Source of the DNA: Polytrichum commune
Taxonomy: Eukaryota; Streptophyta; Polytrichopsida; Polytrichales; Polytrichaceae
Reading direction: 5' to 3'
Assembly: GCA_950295325.1 (NCBI GenBank)
Contig: OX485808.1
Span: 9,426,501-9,490,500 of the forward strand
DNA length: 64,000 nt
A model generated the notes under the pieces. The model was not told where the DNA came from, ran no database searches, and saw only the letters and a list, made by a program, of their open reading frames with translations. Positions 25,127 to 35,952 of this stretch are shown here, in pieces (position 1 is the stretch's first letter; the number at the start of each line of letters is the position of its first letter). A program made the position numbers and the translations under genes.

Positions 25127-26096
25127 TGTCGCAACCCTTGCTAAGCCCCCTTGACAATCTTGCCAATTTTCAATTCTAGCAAAGGTTACGAGCGCTAACC
25201 ATTCGCATTCCGCCATGCTAATGGTTAGCTCCTCCTACCCCGGACCTTATAGTTCATAGGAGGGAACCAACCCTCCTACTTTGCTTTTTGGACTCACCCC
25301 TTAATCGGTAACCATTCCTTAGATGTGGACTTCCATCCATGGAAGCCCAATCCTATGTTGATCATCGCATTGCCGGAGCAACACTACAACAACCCGAACC
25401 ATACTAGGCAACTATGGCCTCACAATGGGCCAATGCCCATGGACGCCTTGCCGTTTGGCCTCGGGTGGGTGAGGCCACACCACCTCACCCATATAAGCCT
25501 CTAGGACTCTACGCGGGGCCCCTACCCCACCGTCAACCAACCTCTTGTCTCTACCAAGAGTTGGGGCCAAGTGGACATTTTCCCTTAGCCGCTGGGCCTA
25601 GAAGCCCCCACAGCTTCAGACCATCATAACTTCCTTGTATGATGTTTGATGCTAACACTTGACCACTCCATCTTCATCTACGCTTCACGTAGATGCCGAT
25701 GCACTCCTCACTTGCCCCATTCGGGCAAGTGGTGAGGAAGTTATGCCTGTTTGAACCTTCGCAGTCCTGGGAATCACTCCCAGGCACTGCTGTACCAGGG
25801 CGCTGTCCCGGGACAGCGCCCCACTCAAATGGCCATAACTCCTAGCTCACGCCTCCGATTGAGGTGTTCTTGAGCATTCTAGAATCACCACGCCATGAGC
25901 TACGCATAGCTCATGGCCTTACCCTAGTGCCTCCTAGTCTCCGTGGGTGGGAGGCGTTCCCAACGCCCGGGGCCCTCACCCACACTAGGATCACTTGGGC
26001 CCTCTCACCAACGGCGCCACAAGTCCCGGGTGTCACTACGGGGTCCCCCTTGTGCCCATGGTGTTTCGGGCACTCCTCTTGGAGAGGTGCGCGACA
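25127..26096 (-). repeat. Solo LTR S2 inside E6
   Basis: 970 bp with TSD GAAGG (25122-25126 and 26097-26101). E6 gag sequence is continuous across it if one GAAGG is removed. Confidence 0.93.
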
Positions 26097-26447
26097 GAAG
26101 GTATTCATGTTGGAATGAATTTGATGGAAATGAGGCACCCCGAGCCTCTTAAGGCCTATGTGCGCAATTCAAACGCACATATGAAGGATACACCTAAAAT
26201 GGACAAGCTTTGTAAGAAATTCATCATTTTTGGTGGGGTTTCAAAAGCGGGTGGTGAATACCAAGTTCAAATTTCCAAAAGTGTATTGAGGTTGTGGCGG
26301 GGATCATCAAAATTATTGCCGTGAGCATTAAAGCCGATGACCCCAATAAGAAATTTGGCGGTGCCTTACAACAATGGACGTTGAGGGGAGATGGGTACCA
26401 CGCCAAATAATATTTATGCCGCGGACCGAATGTAAGACAATGGCATT

Positions 26448-26975
26448 GTGGCCAATGCTAGTAGCCTTAAGCCAAGGCCAAGTCTTTTGTACTTTGAGAC
26501 TCAAATGAATGGGAGAAATGTCTCATGGGTTGACAAAGGAGCAACGGACTCCTTCATGAGCCCAAAACTCACAAGTAGTTGGGGCTTGCCGATCGGAAGA
26601 GCGGGCAAGCCCTCCAAGGTGCGGTTTGGAAAGGGCAAACCGCATGAGACAAATGAGGCCGCGATGCATGTAACCTTTCAATGTGGGACATTAGATTTTT
26701 GTCAAAATTCCACACCATGTGAAATAGATGAAATGCATGTCATTGTGAAGGTCATCTTCTTTGAAACTCACATGATAGATGTGAGGTGCAAGCCGGTGTG
26801 CTTGCGGTGCATTATGATGTGTCATAATGGCAAAGAGTTGAAATCCAAATTGACAAGGTCTCCAATGGTAGGAGGACCCAAGTTGAATTTGGTCTTAATG
26901 GACCAAATGAAAAATAGAAACCATAATGGTCGTGGTTCAATTGGAGCAACTCCAATGAACGTATGGGGAGGCTAG
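26448..26975 (+). pseudogene. E6 retropepsin domain, open frame of 175 codons
   Basis: The best preserved protease stretch of the family. It begins in the gag-protease linker, then has the active-site segment WVDKGATDSFMSPKL near residues 28-42. Here the catalytic Asp is kept but the usual Ser/Thr of D-S/T-G is Lys. The body includes KVRFGKGKPHE and CGTLDFCQN, and the tail is rich in Asn and Gly. Retropepsins dimerise to process Gag-Pol; the Lys substitution makes activity doubtful. The frame ends at a stop before the truncated RT. Confidence 0.75.
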
Positions 26976-27000
26976 GAAAGATGGGCCTCCCCCAAATCAC

Positions 27001-28510
27001 ATTGGTGGGATGTTGGTGAGATACAAGGATGTATTCACCAATGTGTTGCCCAAAAAGTTACCGCCAAGGAATGAAAAATAACTTTGCTCAACGAGAGATT
27101 GAGTTCTTGAGGTATGTGGTGACAAAGGAAGTTGGTGGACGAACGTGAAGGATGTCAAGGCAATCCAAAAGGAGAATTGACCCTTGATTCAAAAAGGGCT
27201 TAGGTCATTTGTTGGCCTAGCCAACTACCACCACCACTTCATTCGAGAGTTTTTTAAGGTTGCTAGGACCTTATTCAACTTATTGAGGAAATGGCTATCC
27301 CAAGAGTGGGATGAGCCTTGTCACCAAGCCTTTGGGAAGCTCAAGAGCAAAGTTCCCTTCACAAGATGTGGTTAAGTTTCCGCGTTTTCATAAGCATTTT
27401 GAGGTGCACATGGAGACGAAGGACTTTATCATTGGCGGATGTTGATCCAAGATGGATAACCATTGCTTATGAGAGCATTAAACTCCATGGTTGTCGAACC
27501 TTGTCCGGCTTGTGCAAGAAATGGCTATCCCAAGAGTGGGATGAGCCGTGCCACCAAGCCATTGGGGAGCTTAAGAGCAAGTTGTCTTTGCCGCCCGTGC
27601 TCAAGCTTGCGGAGTTTGCCAAACCTTTTGAGGTGCATACGGGGGCGAGTCACTTTGCCATTGGCGGATGTTGATCCAAGATGGAGGACCATTGCATATG
27701 AGAGCAATAAGCTCAATGGTTGTTAAACCTTGTCCGGCTTGTGCAAGACATGGCTATCCCAAGAGTTGGATGAGCCGTGCCACCAAGTCCTTGAGGAGCT
27801 TAAGACGAAGTTCTCTTCGCCGCCCGTGCTCAAGTTCGCAGAGTTTGACATACCTTTTGAGGTGCATACGGGGGCGAGTGACTTTATCATTGGCGGATGT
27901 TGATATAAAAAAAAAGATGGCCATTGCATATGGGAGCATGAAGCTCGATGGTTGTCCGACCTTGTCCGACTTGTGAAAGAAATGGCTATCCCAAGAGTGG
28001 GACTAGCCTTGTCACCAAGTCTTTGAGGAGCTTAAGAGCAAGTTCTCTTCGCCGCCCGTGCTCAAGTTCGTGGAGTTTGACAAACCTTTTGAGGTGCATA
28101 CGGGGGCGAGTAATTTTGCCAATGATGAATTGTTAATGTTAGATGGATGGCCTTTGCATATGGGGGCTTGAGGCTCGATGGTTGTCATAGAAGACAACTA
28201 ACTCATGACAAAGAACTTCTTTGCCGTAGTGCATTGCTTGAAGATGTGGCGACATTATTTGGGGTCGCACAAAGCAAAGGTCTACATGGATAATGTGTCC
28301 TAAGGGTATTTTAACATATACAAGCGCAAGTGAGCGCCAAGTCATTGCGTTGGCATGATAGCTTGGCGCTTATGAAGGTGGATTTGATCCACAAACCGGA
28401 CCGTGGAAATGTGGTGCCGGATGCGCAAAGTAGACCGGAAGAGTTCCAAGCAATGATAACCATCCAAACCTTGTGGCTAATGTGTGCCGGCGAAGGAAAC
28501 TTGTGATGCA
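27001..28510 (+). pseudogene. E6 RT tail and four tandem RNase H units
   Basis: Starts with HIGGMLVRYKDVFTNVLPKK and LPPR, passes the shared deletion junction (about 27060-27100) to NNFAQREIEFLRYVV, then LRSFVGLANYHHHFIREF. Four tandem copies of the WLSQEWDEPCHQ...KPFEVHTG unit start near 27291, 27523, 27753 and 27983. An RNase H tail and the HKPDRGN...DA link follow. No YxDD motif in any frame. Confidence 0.8.
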
Positions 28511-28559
28511 AGATACGGGAGGGGTAAATTTACTACCCCAAAGCACAAATACTTTTAGG

Positions 28560-30970
28560 TGAGCTTCGCAAGAGCAAGGTGCTTAAAGAGGTTAAGTTGG
28601 TGGACGGATTGTTCAAGTGCAAGCAAAGTCGGGTGTATGTGCCACAAGGCAAGTTGAGGCTATGGGTTTTGAAGGAGGAATATGATAGTCCTATTGCCGG
28701 CCATAAAGGAGAAAAAGAAAACCACCATAGAATGGTGTCAAAGAGGTACCATTGGCGGTGCGTAAAGTTGGATATAACCCACTTTGTGAACGCGTGAATA
28801 AAGTGCCAAGTGAACCGAGCCTCTTACCAAAAGCAAGGCGGTTTCTTGCAACCGTGCCTATCCCGTCGGCGCCATGGCAGAGTATGTGCATGGACTTGAT
28901 CACAAGTTTGCCGGAGTCACATGGGTATGATGCCATCTTGTTGATGGTAGAGCGGTTTGCCAAGTTGGCACACATGGTGTCGCAACCCTTGCTAGCCCCC
29001 CTTGACAATCTTGCCAATTTTCAATTCTAGCAAAGGTTACGAGCGCTAACCATTCGCATTCCGCCATGCTAATGGTTAGCTCCTCCTACCCCGGACCTTA
29101 TAGTTCATAGGAGGGAACCAACCCTCCTACTTTGCTTTCGGGACTCACCCCTTAATCGGTAACTCATTTCTTGGATGTGGACTTCCATCCATGGAAGTCC
29201 AATCCTATGTTGATCATCGCGTTGCCGGAGCAACACTACAACAACCCGAACCATACTAGGCAACTATAGCCTCACATTGGGCCAATGCCCATGGAGGCCG
29301 TGCCGTTTGGCCTCGGGTGGGTGAGGCCACACCACCTCACCCATATAAGCCTCTAGGACTTCACGCGGGGCCCCTACCCCACCGTCAACCAACCTCTTGT
29401 CTCTCTACGAAGAGTTGGGGCCAAGTGGACATTTTCCTTTACTAGGTGCTGGGCCTAGAACCCCCCAGCAGCTTCAGACCATCATAACTTCCTTGTATGA
29501 TGTCTGATCATAACAATCAACCACTCCATCTTCATCTACGCTTCACGTAGATGCCGATGGACTCCTCACTTGCCCCATTCGGGCAAGTCTTGAGGAAGTT
29601 ATGCCTGTTTGAACCTTGGCAGTCCCGGGAATCACTCCCAGGCACTGCTGTACCAGGGCGCTGTCCCGGGACAGCGCCCCACTCAAATGGCCATAACTCC
29701 TAGCTCACACCTCCGATTGAGGTGTTCTTGAGCTTTCTAGAATCACCACGCCATGAGCTACGCATAACTCATGGCCTTACCCTTGTGCCTCCTAGTCTTC
29801 GTGGGTGGGAGGCGTTCCCAACGCCCGGGGCCCTCACCCACACTAGGATCACTTGGGCCCTCTCACCAACGGCGCCACAAGTCCCGGGTGTCAGTCCGGG
29901 GTCCCCCTTGTGCCCATGGTGTTTCGGGCACTCCTCATGGAGAGGTGCGCGACACATGGTGCCGATTGTGGGAACCGCAACCGCGTTGGAGACCACATAG
30001 TCTTTTCTCAAAGGATGGTTGAGGCACCACGGGTTGCCAAGAGTGATTGTGTGGGATCAAGATCCAAAGTTCACAAGTGCATTTTCAATGCATTTCTCTA
30101 AGGAGGTCGGAATGAAACTAAGGTTTAGCACGGCCTTGCATTCCCAAATGGATGGGAAAGCGGAGCCTGTGAATGGAGTCTTGAAGCAATACTTGAGGAA
30201 CTTGGTGGGGGCGGACTAAGGAGATTGGGCGGACTATGTGGGTCGAGCGGAGTGTAATTGCAATGTAGCCACGCACTTGGCTACCAAGGGGTGGTCTTTC
30301 GTGGTGGCTTATGGAGTGGATGCGCTCCAACCTATTAACCTAGCTCTCGAGGGGGCACATTCAACACTAGAGTTCAACCTAGATGGTGAGGACTTGGCCA
30401 AGAATGGTAAACAAGTCTTGGAGATGACCAAGTTGTTGGTAGAAAAAGCCCGAAGGTGCTACGGAGTCAATGCCGGAAGACGTGAAGTGGAGAATGAGGT
30501 GGGCCAAAAGGTGTTGTTGAATGTAAACAACTTCACTTAGCCGAAAGGCCTCACTCCAAAGTTCATGTCCAAAATTGGAACTCCGCTTCCCGTTGTGGAA
30601 CAAATGTTCAAGGACATGTATAAGTTGGAATTACCGCCGGAGATCAAAGTGCATCCTACATATCATGTCTCATTCCTAAAGCCATTTAAGGACAACACCT
30701 TGTGGCCCGATCACAAGCAAGTGATTAGGCCACCTCCCGACCTTGTGGACGTCATTTGGAACATGAGGTAGGAGGGCATCCTCAAGTGTAGGAAGCCCAA
30801 GTGAAAAGGAAAGAAAATGTACAAAGGAGTACTTGGTGAAATGGTGAGGATACCATGAGAAAGAAGTCGTTTGGGTAGCGGCAAGAGACATGATGAACGC
30901 CAAGGAATTGGTAAAGCACTTTGAAAAAACTAAGGCTAAGGATTCCAATAAAATGAAGCGTAGGCATTGA
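28560..30970 (+). pseudogene. E6 integrase and chromodomain, split by solo LTR
   Basis: Zinc-binding and integrase start (CMDLITSLPESHGYDA near 28885-28930) lie left of solo LTR S3. The core continues at 29955 with VIVWDQDPKFTSAF and KAEPVNGVLKQYL, then YKLELPPEIKVHPT and VIWNMR (30771), then a chromodomain remnant (KEYLVKW, EKEAVWVAARDMMNA) to about 30970. A stop after LVGAD (30217-30219) and other stops disable it. Confidence 0.8.
28978..29954 (-). repeat. Solo LTR S3 inside E6
   Basis: 977 bp with TSD CATGG (28973-28977 and 29955-29959). Inserted in the integrase region of E6, in opposite orientation to it. Confidence 0.93.
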
Positions 30971-31128
30971 TGTGGACATCAATCTCCTTTAGTGGGGGAG
31001 AGACGCTAGTAGCACACTTAGCTTCGAGGCTAATTGCTCCACAACATTAACTTGTTCTTTGGCTTGAGGGAATAAAGTCCAAACTTTAGTGGTGCAAAGA
31101 GAAAAGTATGAGATGAGGTCCTAGTCTT

Positions 31129-31156
31129 AACACTATATTCGTTAAATTGAGACTTT
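31129..31156 (+). repeat. Left terminal inverted repeat
   Basis: 28 bp, exact inverse of 47324-47351. Followed by a small foldback in which GAGACT (31149-31154) pairs with AGTCTC (31161-31166). The AGTCTC motif recurs just inside the other ends (about 47308 and 53520). Confidence 0.75.
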
Positions 31157-31660
31157 CTCTAGTCTCAAATTAATATATGGATCAAAGAACTTGAAGAGGC
31201 CCGAAACTATATTGTCAACAATCTCAATTATATTATATGTTCTAATATCCCAAATCTATGATGTGCGGACATAAGCACATATGGTAGAGCACTCGACACC
31301 AACTTCATCAACAAAAACACATTGGGTAGAGCACTTCAAACAAGTTTCACCCAAAAATATATATAAAATGATTTCTATTATTAGCATGTTCAATAGAATA
31401 TAGACATTGCAACATACAAAGTGCATGTAATAAATGCATGTTTCTTCATTCGAGAATATAGTCCCAAGCATAATAATAAGATGAACTTCAATTGCAGCTT
31501 GAAATATAGTAAATGGATATTCATCCAACTCCAAACAATATAGTATTCGTAAGTTCTACCCAAACTCTGCCCCAATTTTGAAGAGCACACATATGTGTAA
31601 TTTATATTGCTATAATTACGTATTAAACTATAATCATGCTAACACAATCCTACCAACTTC
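31157..31660. other. AT-rich subterminal region, no gene seen
   Basis: About 500 bp between the left terminal repeat and the stop codon of the DUF7869 gene; likely its 3' untranslated region plus transposon end. No convincing coding frame. Confidence 0.5.
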
Positions 31661-34600
31661 TCATTCAACGTGGGTTGCTTCTTCTGCAATCCGAGCAAGG
31701 TTGTCTTTTGCAAAAGTTATGTACTTTTGAGGGATGGACACTGATCCACTATGGTGTTTCCGTGGTTTCCATGCTATGAATATGGAATCTGTATCTACCC
31801 AAGATGGACCGTGCTCAGAATCCACCTTCCACCGAAAGTTAGGGTTTGTATCCCAGCCTGTATAATGCCGAATCACATCTTCATTCCTTGCTGTCGGTCG
31901 ATAGTACTCCACTTGTATTTGTCGAAAATGAGGGCTGGAAGTTACAAAATTTGGATTGGACAAAGCTCTTGCCACCCACACTGGCTTCGCATATGTCTCG
32001 TCTCCAGGACGCAAAATGAGCATATAACCTTCATGACAATCCACTGCAATGCGGAAAGATGGTGGGGGACGACTACTAGCAGGCCCCACGTAATGGTCGT
32101 CCACATCAAACTCCTCTCGAACCTCTCCATTTCCCAAAAGACTAGGCTCTGAAGCTTGTACATCGACTCGTGTTTGTGGCCAAAATCCATGCCTCAAAGT
32201 ATGAGGGCTATCTTGGTGGAGGTCTGCCAAGGCGGCACGAACACGTGTCCAATAATGTATCCAACTCCCATAACGATGCCAACATGATCCGCCAACATCC
32301 GCTATTTTCAAACTCTCCCAATATTGTATGAAGCCTGATATACCTTTCAAAATATCCTCCAAATTCTTCATGGCTATTGGCTTACAAGGCCTAGGCTCCC
32401 CATCCGGTAACATGGTCTTTCCATCCGCATCCACGCGCCACACAAGAAGACCCTCCGGCGGGCTCCAGTCTTGTGACGTGCACAACAACTTGTATTGCAT
32501 GGCCGGGACACCATCGTCACGCATATAGAAGCGGAATTGTTGTGCCTTCGTATGCCCGATCAATCGGTGAGCTCCACTTCGAATATAAGGTTCTATAAAT
32601 GCCTTGAAGTCTGGCACCTCCTCAATCATATGGGGGATGACGGGAACGTTCTCCAAATCCATGTACGACTTCATCAATAATGGAATTGTAGGAAAATCCT
32701 CCTCCCGCAACTTCATGCTCCACCGCCCAAAAGATGCATCAATATCATCGTGCGTGTGGCCTACCAATAGGAAGGACACAAAAACCTCCTTGAAAATGCC
32801 TTTCGCAACCAACAACGACCAATATGCAAATACATATCTGCTTTTATTGTCCTTGGCACAATTGTCCAATTGGACACGCAAAGTTGGAGGCAACTTCTTG
32901 GCAATCACGGGTTCATTGGGTGGCTCGGGCAACGAATGCAAGCATACATCTTTTCCATCCAACACCGCTTCATATAAAGGTGTTGAACCCGTGTTCTCAA
33001 ATAACAATCCTGAAGAATAGGCTGGTGGTTTCTCTAAATCACGTAAAAGCCTTGCAAATGATCCTATCGTGTGGTTTGAATCCGCTGGATACAAATCAAG
33101 AGCATAATGGGCAAATTTGACATCACCGTGTCCATGTGCAATCATTCCTGCAATGCCAACCCAACGTGATTAGCATCTATGTATGAATAAACCATTATGA
33201 AGGAATCCATGTTCTCCAGTACATCACGGAATAAAATACAACAACATTTAGGGTATGTCATGACATTGTTTCGAAGTTCACCTGTAACCGATACAGGCAA
33301 CTTGAAAAACCCATCCGTGGCCTTGATTCGATTTGCAAAACATGGGGAGGCTGTTTTGGCATGGTCCATTTTGTCATGGATGACCGTAAGAACCTCCAAG
33401 GGCCTGGAGATGGACAAAGCTCTATTTGTGTAGTAATCATTACGGTGTGCCTCTTGCATGTTTACGTGCTTGAAATAGTTCAATTGATGCGCTGCATATG
33501 ACTCGGTGCCCATCGTGTGTGCATCCCGGAGGCGCTTCAACTTCTCGCAATTAGAGCACCTGGCAAATTTGTCCCCTCGTCTTTTTGTAATGTATTCGCT
33601 AAAGTTTTGTTTCTTGATTGCACTCAATTTTGACAATGAAATTGGCTCCAACCCAATCTTCTCGCCAACTGCATTAACGTCCAACAATATGTCTTTCCAT
33701 TTTGTGCCTGTGGGAAGAACTTTCTCCACAACCTTTTCACCGGTTGTGAGTGTGCGTGTTTTGTGCGGCATTGCATCGGCAAGAGGGACAATGATGGTTG
33801 CTAGAGTGGCCGTTGCTTGCCTTGTTGCTTCCCTAGGCTTCTTTAAACCCACGTTACCATGGTGACGGGACCGGCGGCCTTCCTTGGCATAAGCAGCTTG
33901 TCTATAAAAGTCCGATTTCGACACACCGTGAATGGTGTACCATGCCTTACAACACACGTCTATGCTTTCAATGGTGATGACCTTGCGACCCGTCCCATTC
34001 ACATGTATCGCCCTATGGACATCAAGTTTTCTTGTGGATCTTAGACGGAAATCTCCAAGCCACATTTCTTCGCGGATGACCTTCAATTTATCCCTTGGAA
34101 ACAATTGGCAACAACGATGCACACAACAATCCTTTGTGGCAACTTCTCTAATGGACTCCTCCCCGAGCAACCTTTGACGTTTACAATCAGTTGCAGACGG
34201 AGCAGGACGTGCCAATGTATCGTACTTTCTTTGACCCTTGCGCGGCCGCATGTTTGATTGCACCTCCTTTTCGATTTGCATGTGTCGTTGCTCATGTTCA
34301 CGCAAGCTAACTCCATCAATTGTGACATTCCTCAATGGCCACCTGCGGAGGGAGAACCTATGAGTGGGATCCACCTCGGAATGAACGACCGACTCCAATA
34401 TGACAACCCCAACGTCCTCAGTGCCAAGCGGGTTTTCATCAATGCAATCTTGCGGATGGGTGTTACGGCAAATCCCCTCCGCCACAACAACTCCACTATC
34501 GTTAAGAAGTATCACCTCCAAATTCACCCACGAAGCCCTTGAAAGTCCCGTACATTCAACAATGGGACACTGCGGTACGGAAGACGAAGGTAAATCCAAA

Positions 34601-34725
34601 TGATCTTCATCCGCACTGTCAGCCATAGTAGCCTCCCCGACAATGTCTAGGTCATCATCAGATGCAGATGGCCAAGTGGCCATGTCATCAGATGACCAAT
34701 CCCCTATTTCACTAAACCCATCCAT
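31661..34725 (-). CDS. DUF7869-type protein, putative transposase (976 aa, one intron)
   Basis: Two frames, 34725-33282 and 33147-31661, join when a 134-bp GT-AG intron (33148-33281; donor ACAG/GTGAAC, acceptor ATTGCAG/GAATG) is removed; the split codon becomes Gly in SVTG-MIAHGHGD. Start chosen at MDGFSEIGDW because an acceptor-like TAGGCAG lies just before it. Order: acidic N-terminus (1-60), Cys/His cluster CCVHRCC (200-206), CCKAWYTIHGVSKSDFY (258-274), CSNC (390-393), then the conserved half with IHDKMDH (449-455), SNHTIGSFARLLRDLE (505-520), QLDNCAKDNKSRYVFAY (574-590) and GHTHDDIDASFGRWS (611-625). The last three blocks are recognisable from uncharacterised DUF7869 proteins of plants. 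Spaced acidic residues (D451 or D454, D576, D615-D618) would fit an RNase H-fold nuclease. That role is inference; position beside a terminal repeat supports it. The frame is intact. Confidence 0.8.
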
Positions 34726-34925
34726 TCTGCCTACACACATGAACATTGAACATTGTCTTAAAATCACAAAAATTGTAGGTTCAAATCGAAGAACAAAAAA
34801 ACCATCATATATAAACAAAATTGCAAATACTCAGTGCTCATACAAGTTCATATGACTGCTATGCCATTGGGCTTGCAAAGGTTTCGGAAGGCCAGTGGCC
34901 ACACCGGCACCCAGATCCCAACCAC

Positions 34926-35897
34926 ACTTAGAGGCTGGGTTTGGGTCGAGCGACCCAAACCTTTTGGGAGGATGGGTTCAGGCTCAATACAGAGAGCACC
35001 CACACTTAGGCGCTGGATTTGGGTCGAGCGACCCAAACCTTCTGGCAGGATGGGTTTAGGCTCACTACAGACAGCATCCACACTTAGGGGCTGGGTTTGG
35101 GTCGAGCGACCCAAACCTTTTGGCAGAATGGGTTTTGGGTCACGACAGGGAGCACCCACACTTAGAGGGCTGGGTTTGGGTCGAGCGACCCAAACCTTTT
35201 TGCAGGATGGGTTCAGGCTCACAACAGTGAGCACCCACAGTGTAGGGCTAGGTTTGGGTCGATCGACCCAAACCATGAGGCAGGATGGGTTCAGGCTCAC
35301 AACAATGAGCACCCACACTGTAGGGCTGGGTTTGGGTCGATCGACCCAAACCATGAGGCAGGATGGGTTCAGGCTCACAACAGAGAGCACCCACACTGTA
35401 AGGCTGGGTTTGGGTCGACCGACCCAAACCATGAGGCAGGATGGGTTCAGGCTCACAACAGTGAGCACCCACACTGTAGGGCTGGGTTTGGGTCGATCGA
35501 CCCAAACCATGAGGCAGGATGGGTTCAGGCTCACAACAGTGAGCACCCACACTGTAGGGCTGGGTTTGGGTCGATCGACCCAAACCATGAGGCAGGATGG
35601 GTTCAGGCTCACAACAGAGAGCACCCACACTGTAAGGCTGGGTTTGGGTCGACCGACCCAAACCATGAGGCAGGATGGGTTCATGCTCACAACAGTGAGC
35701 ACCCACACTGTAGGGCTGGGTTTGGGTCGATCGACCCAAACCATGAGGCAGGATGGGTTCAGGCTCACAACAGTGAGCACCCACACTGTAGGGCTGGGTT
35801 TGGGTCGATCGACCCAAACCTTGAGGCAGGATGGGTTCTGGCTCAATACAGAGAGCACCCACACTGTAAGGCTGGGTTTGGGTCGACCGACCCAAAC
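34926..35897. repeat. 78-bp satellite, 13 units, each with the 20-bp palindrome
   Basis: Palindromes TTTGGGTCGNNCGACCCAAA start at 34940, 35018, 35096, 35175, 35253, 35331, 35409, 35487, 35565, 35643, 35721, 35799 and 35877. The first four have centre AG; the last nine run AT, AT, AC three times over, giving a 234-bp higher-order unit. Because 78 is a multiple of 3, long frames are open on both strands (372 codons +, 338 codons -), but they are repeat artefacts. The array begins about 200 bp upstream of the DUF7869 start codon, so it may serve as its promoter or operator region. Confidence 0.93.
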
Positions 35898-35952
35898 AAT
35901 TCCGCAAAATCCGCCTATTTATTCGGGTGATGCTCTATTAATCTATTTATAA

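Larger units (their letters stand above)
23798..31128 (+). mobile_element. E6: chromovirus copy lacking its 3' end
   Basis: Plus-strand copy inserted in E4 after TCATA (23793-23797). 5' LTR 23798-24792, primer site 24795-24806, then gag, protease, RT tail, RNase H, integrase and chromodomain remnants. Two solo LTRs of the same family sit inside it. It stops at GTCCTAGTCTT (31128), where other copies continue GTACTTGTGC, and the next base is the first base of the 28-bp terminal inverted repeat at 31129. The polypurine tract and 3' LTR are missing. Confidence 0.9.

Noticed and set aside
33142..33145. Frameshift making the DUF7869 gene a pseudogene
   Set aside because: A 134-bp intron with good donor, branch-like CTAAT and acceptor restores the frame and produces a conserved-looking junction.
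34834..35952. Overlapping long frames of 372 (+) and 338 (-) codons
   Set aside because: They lie on a 78-bp tandem repeat whose period is a multiple of three, so any frame without a stop in one unit stays open. Repetitive translation (GRSTQTMRQDGF) and openness on both strands mark them as artefacts.
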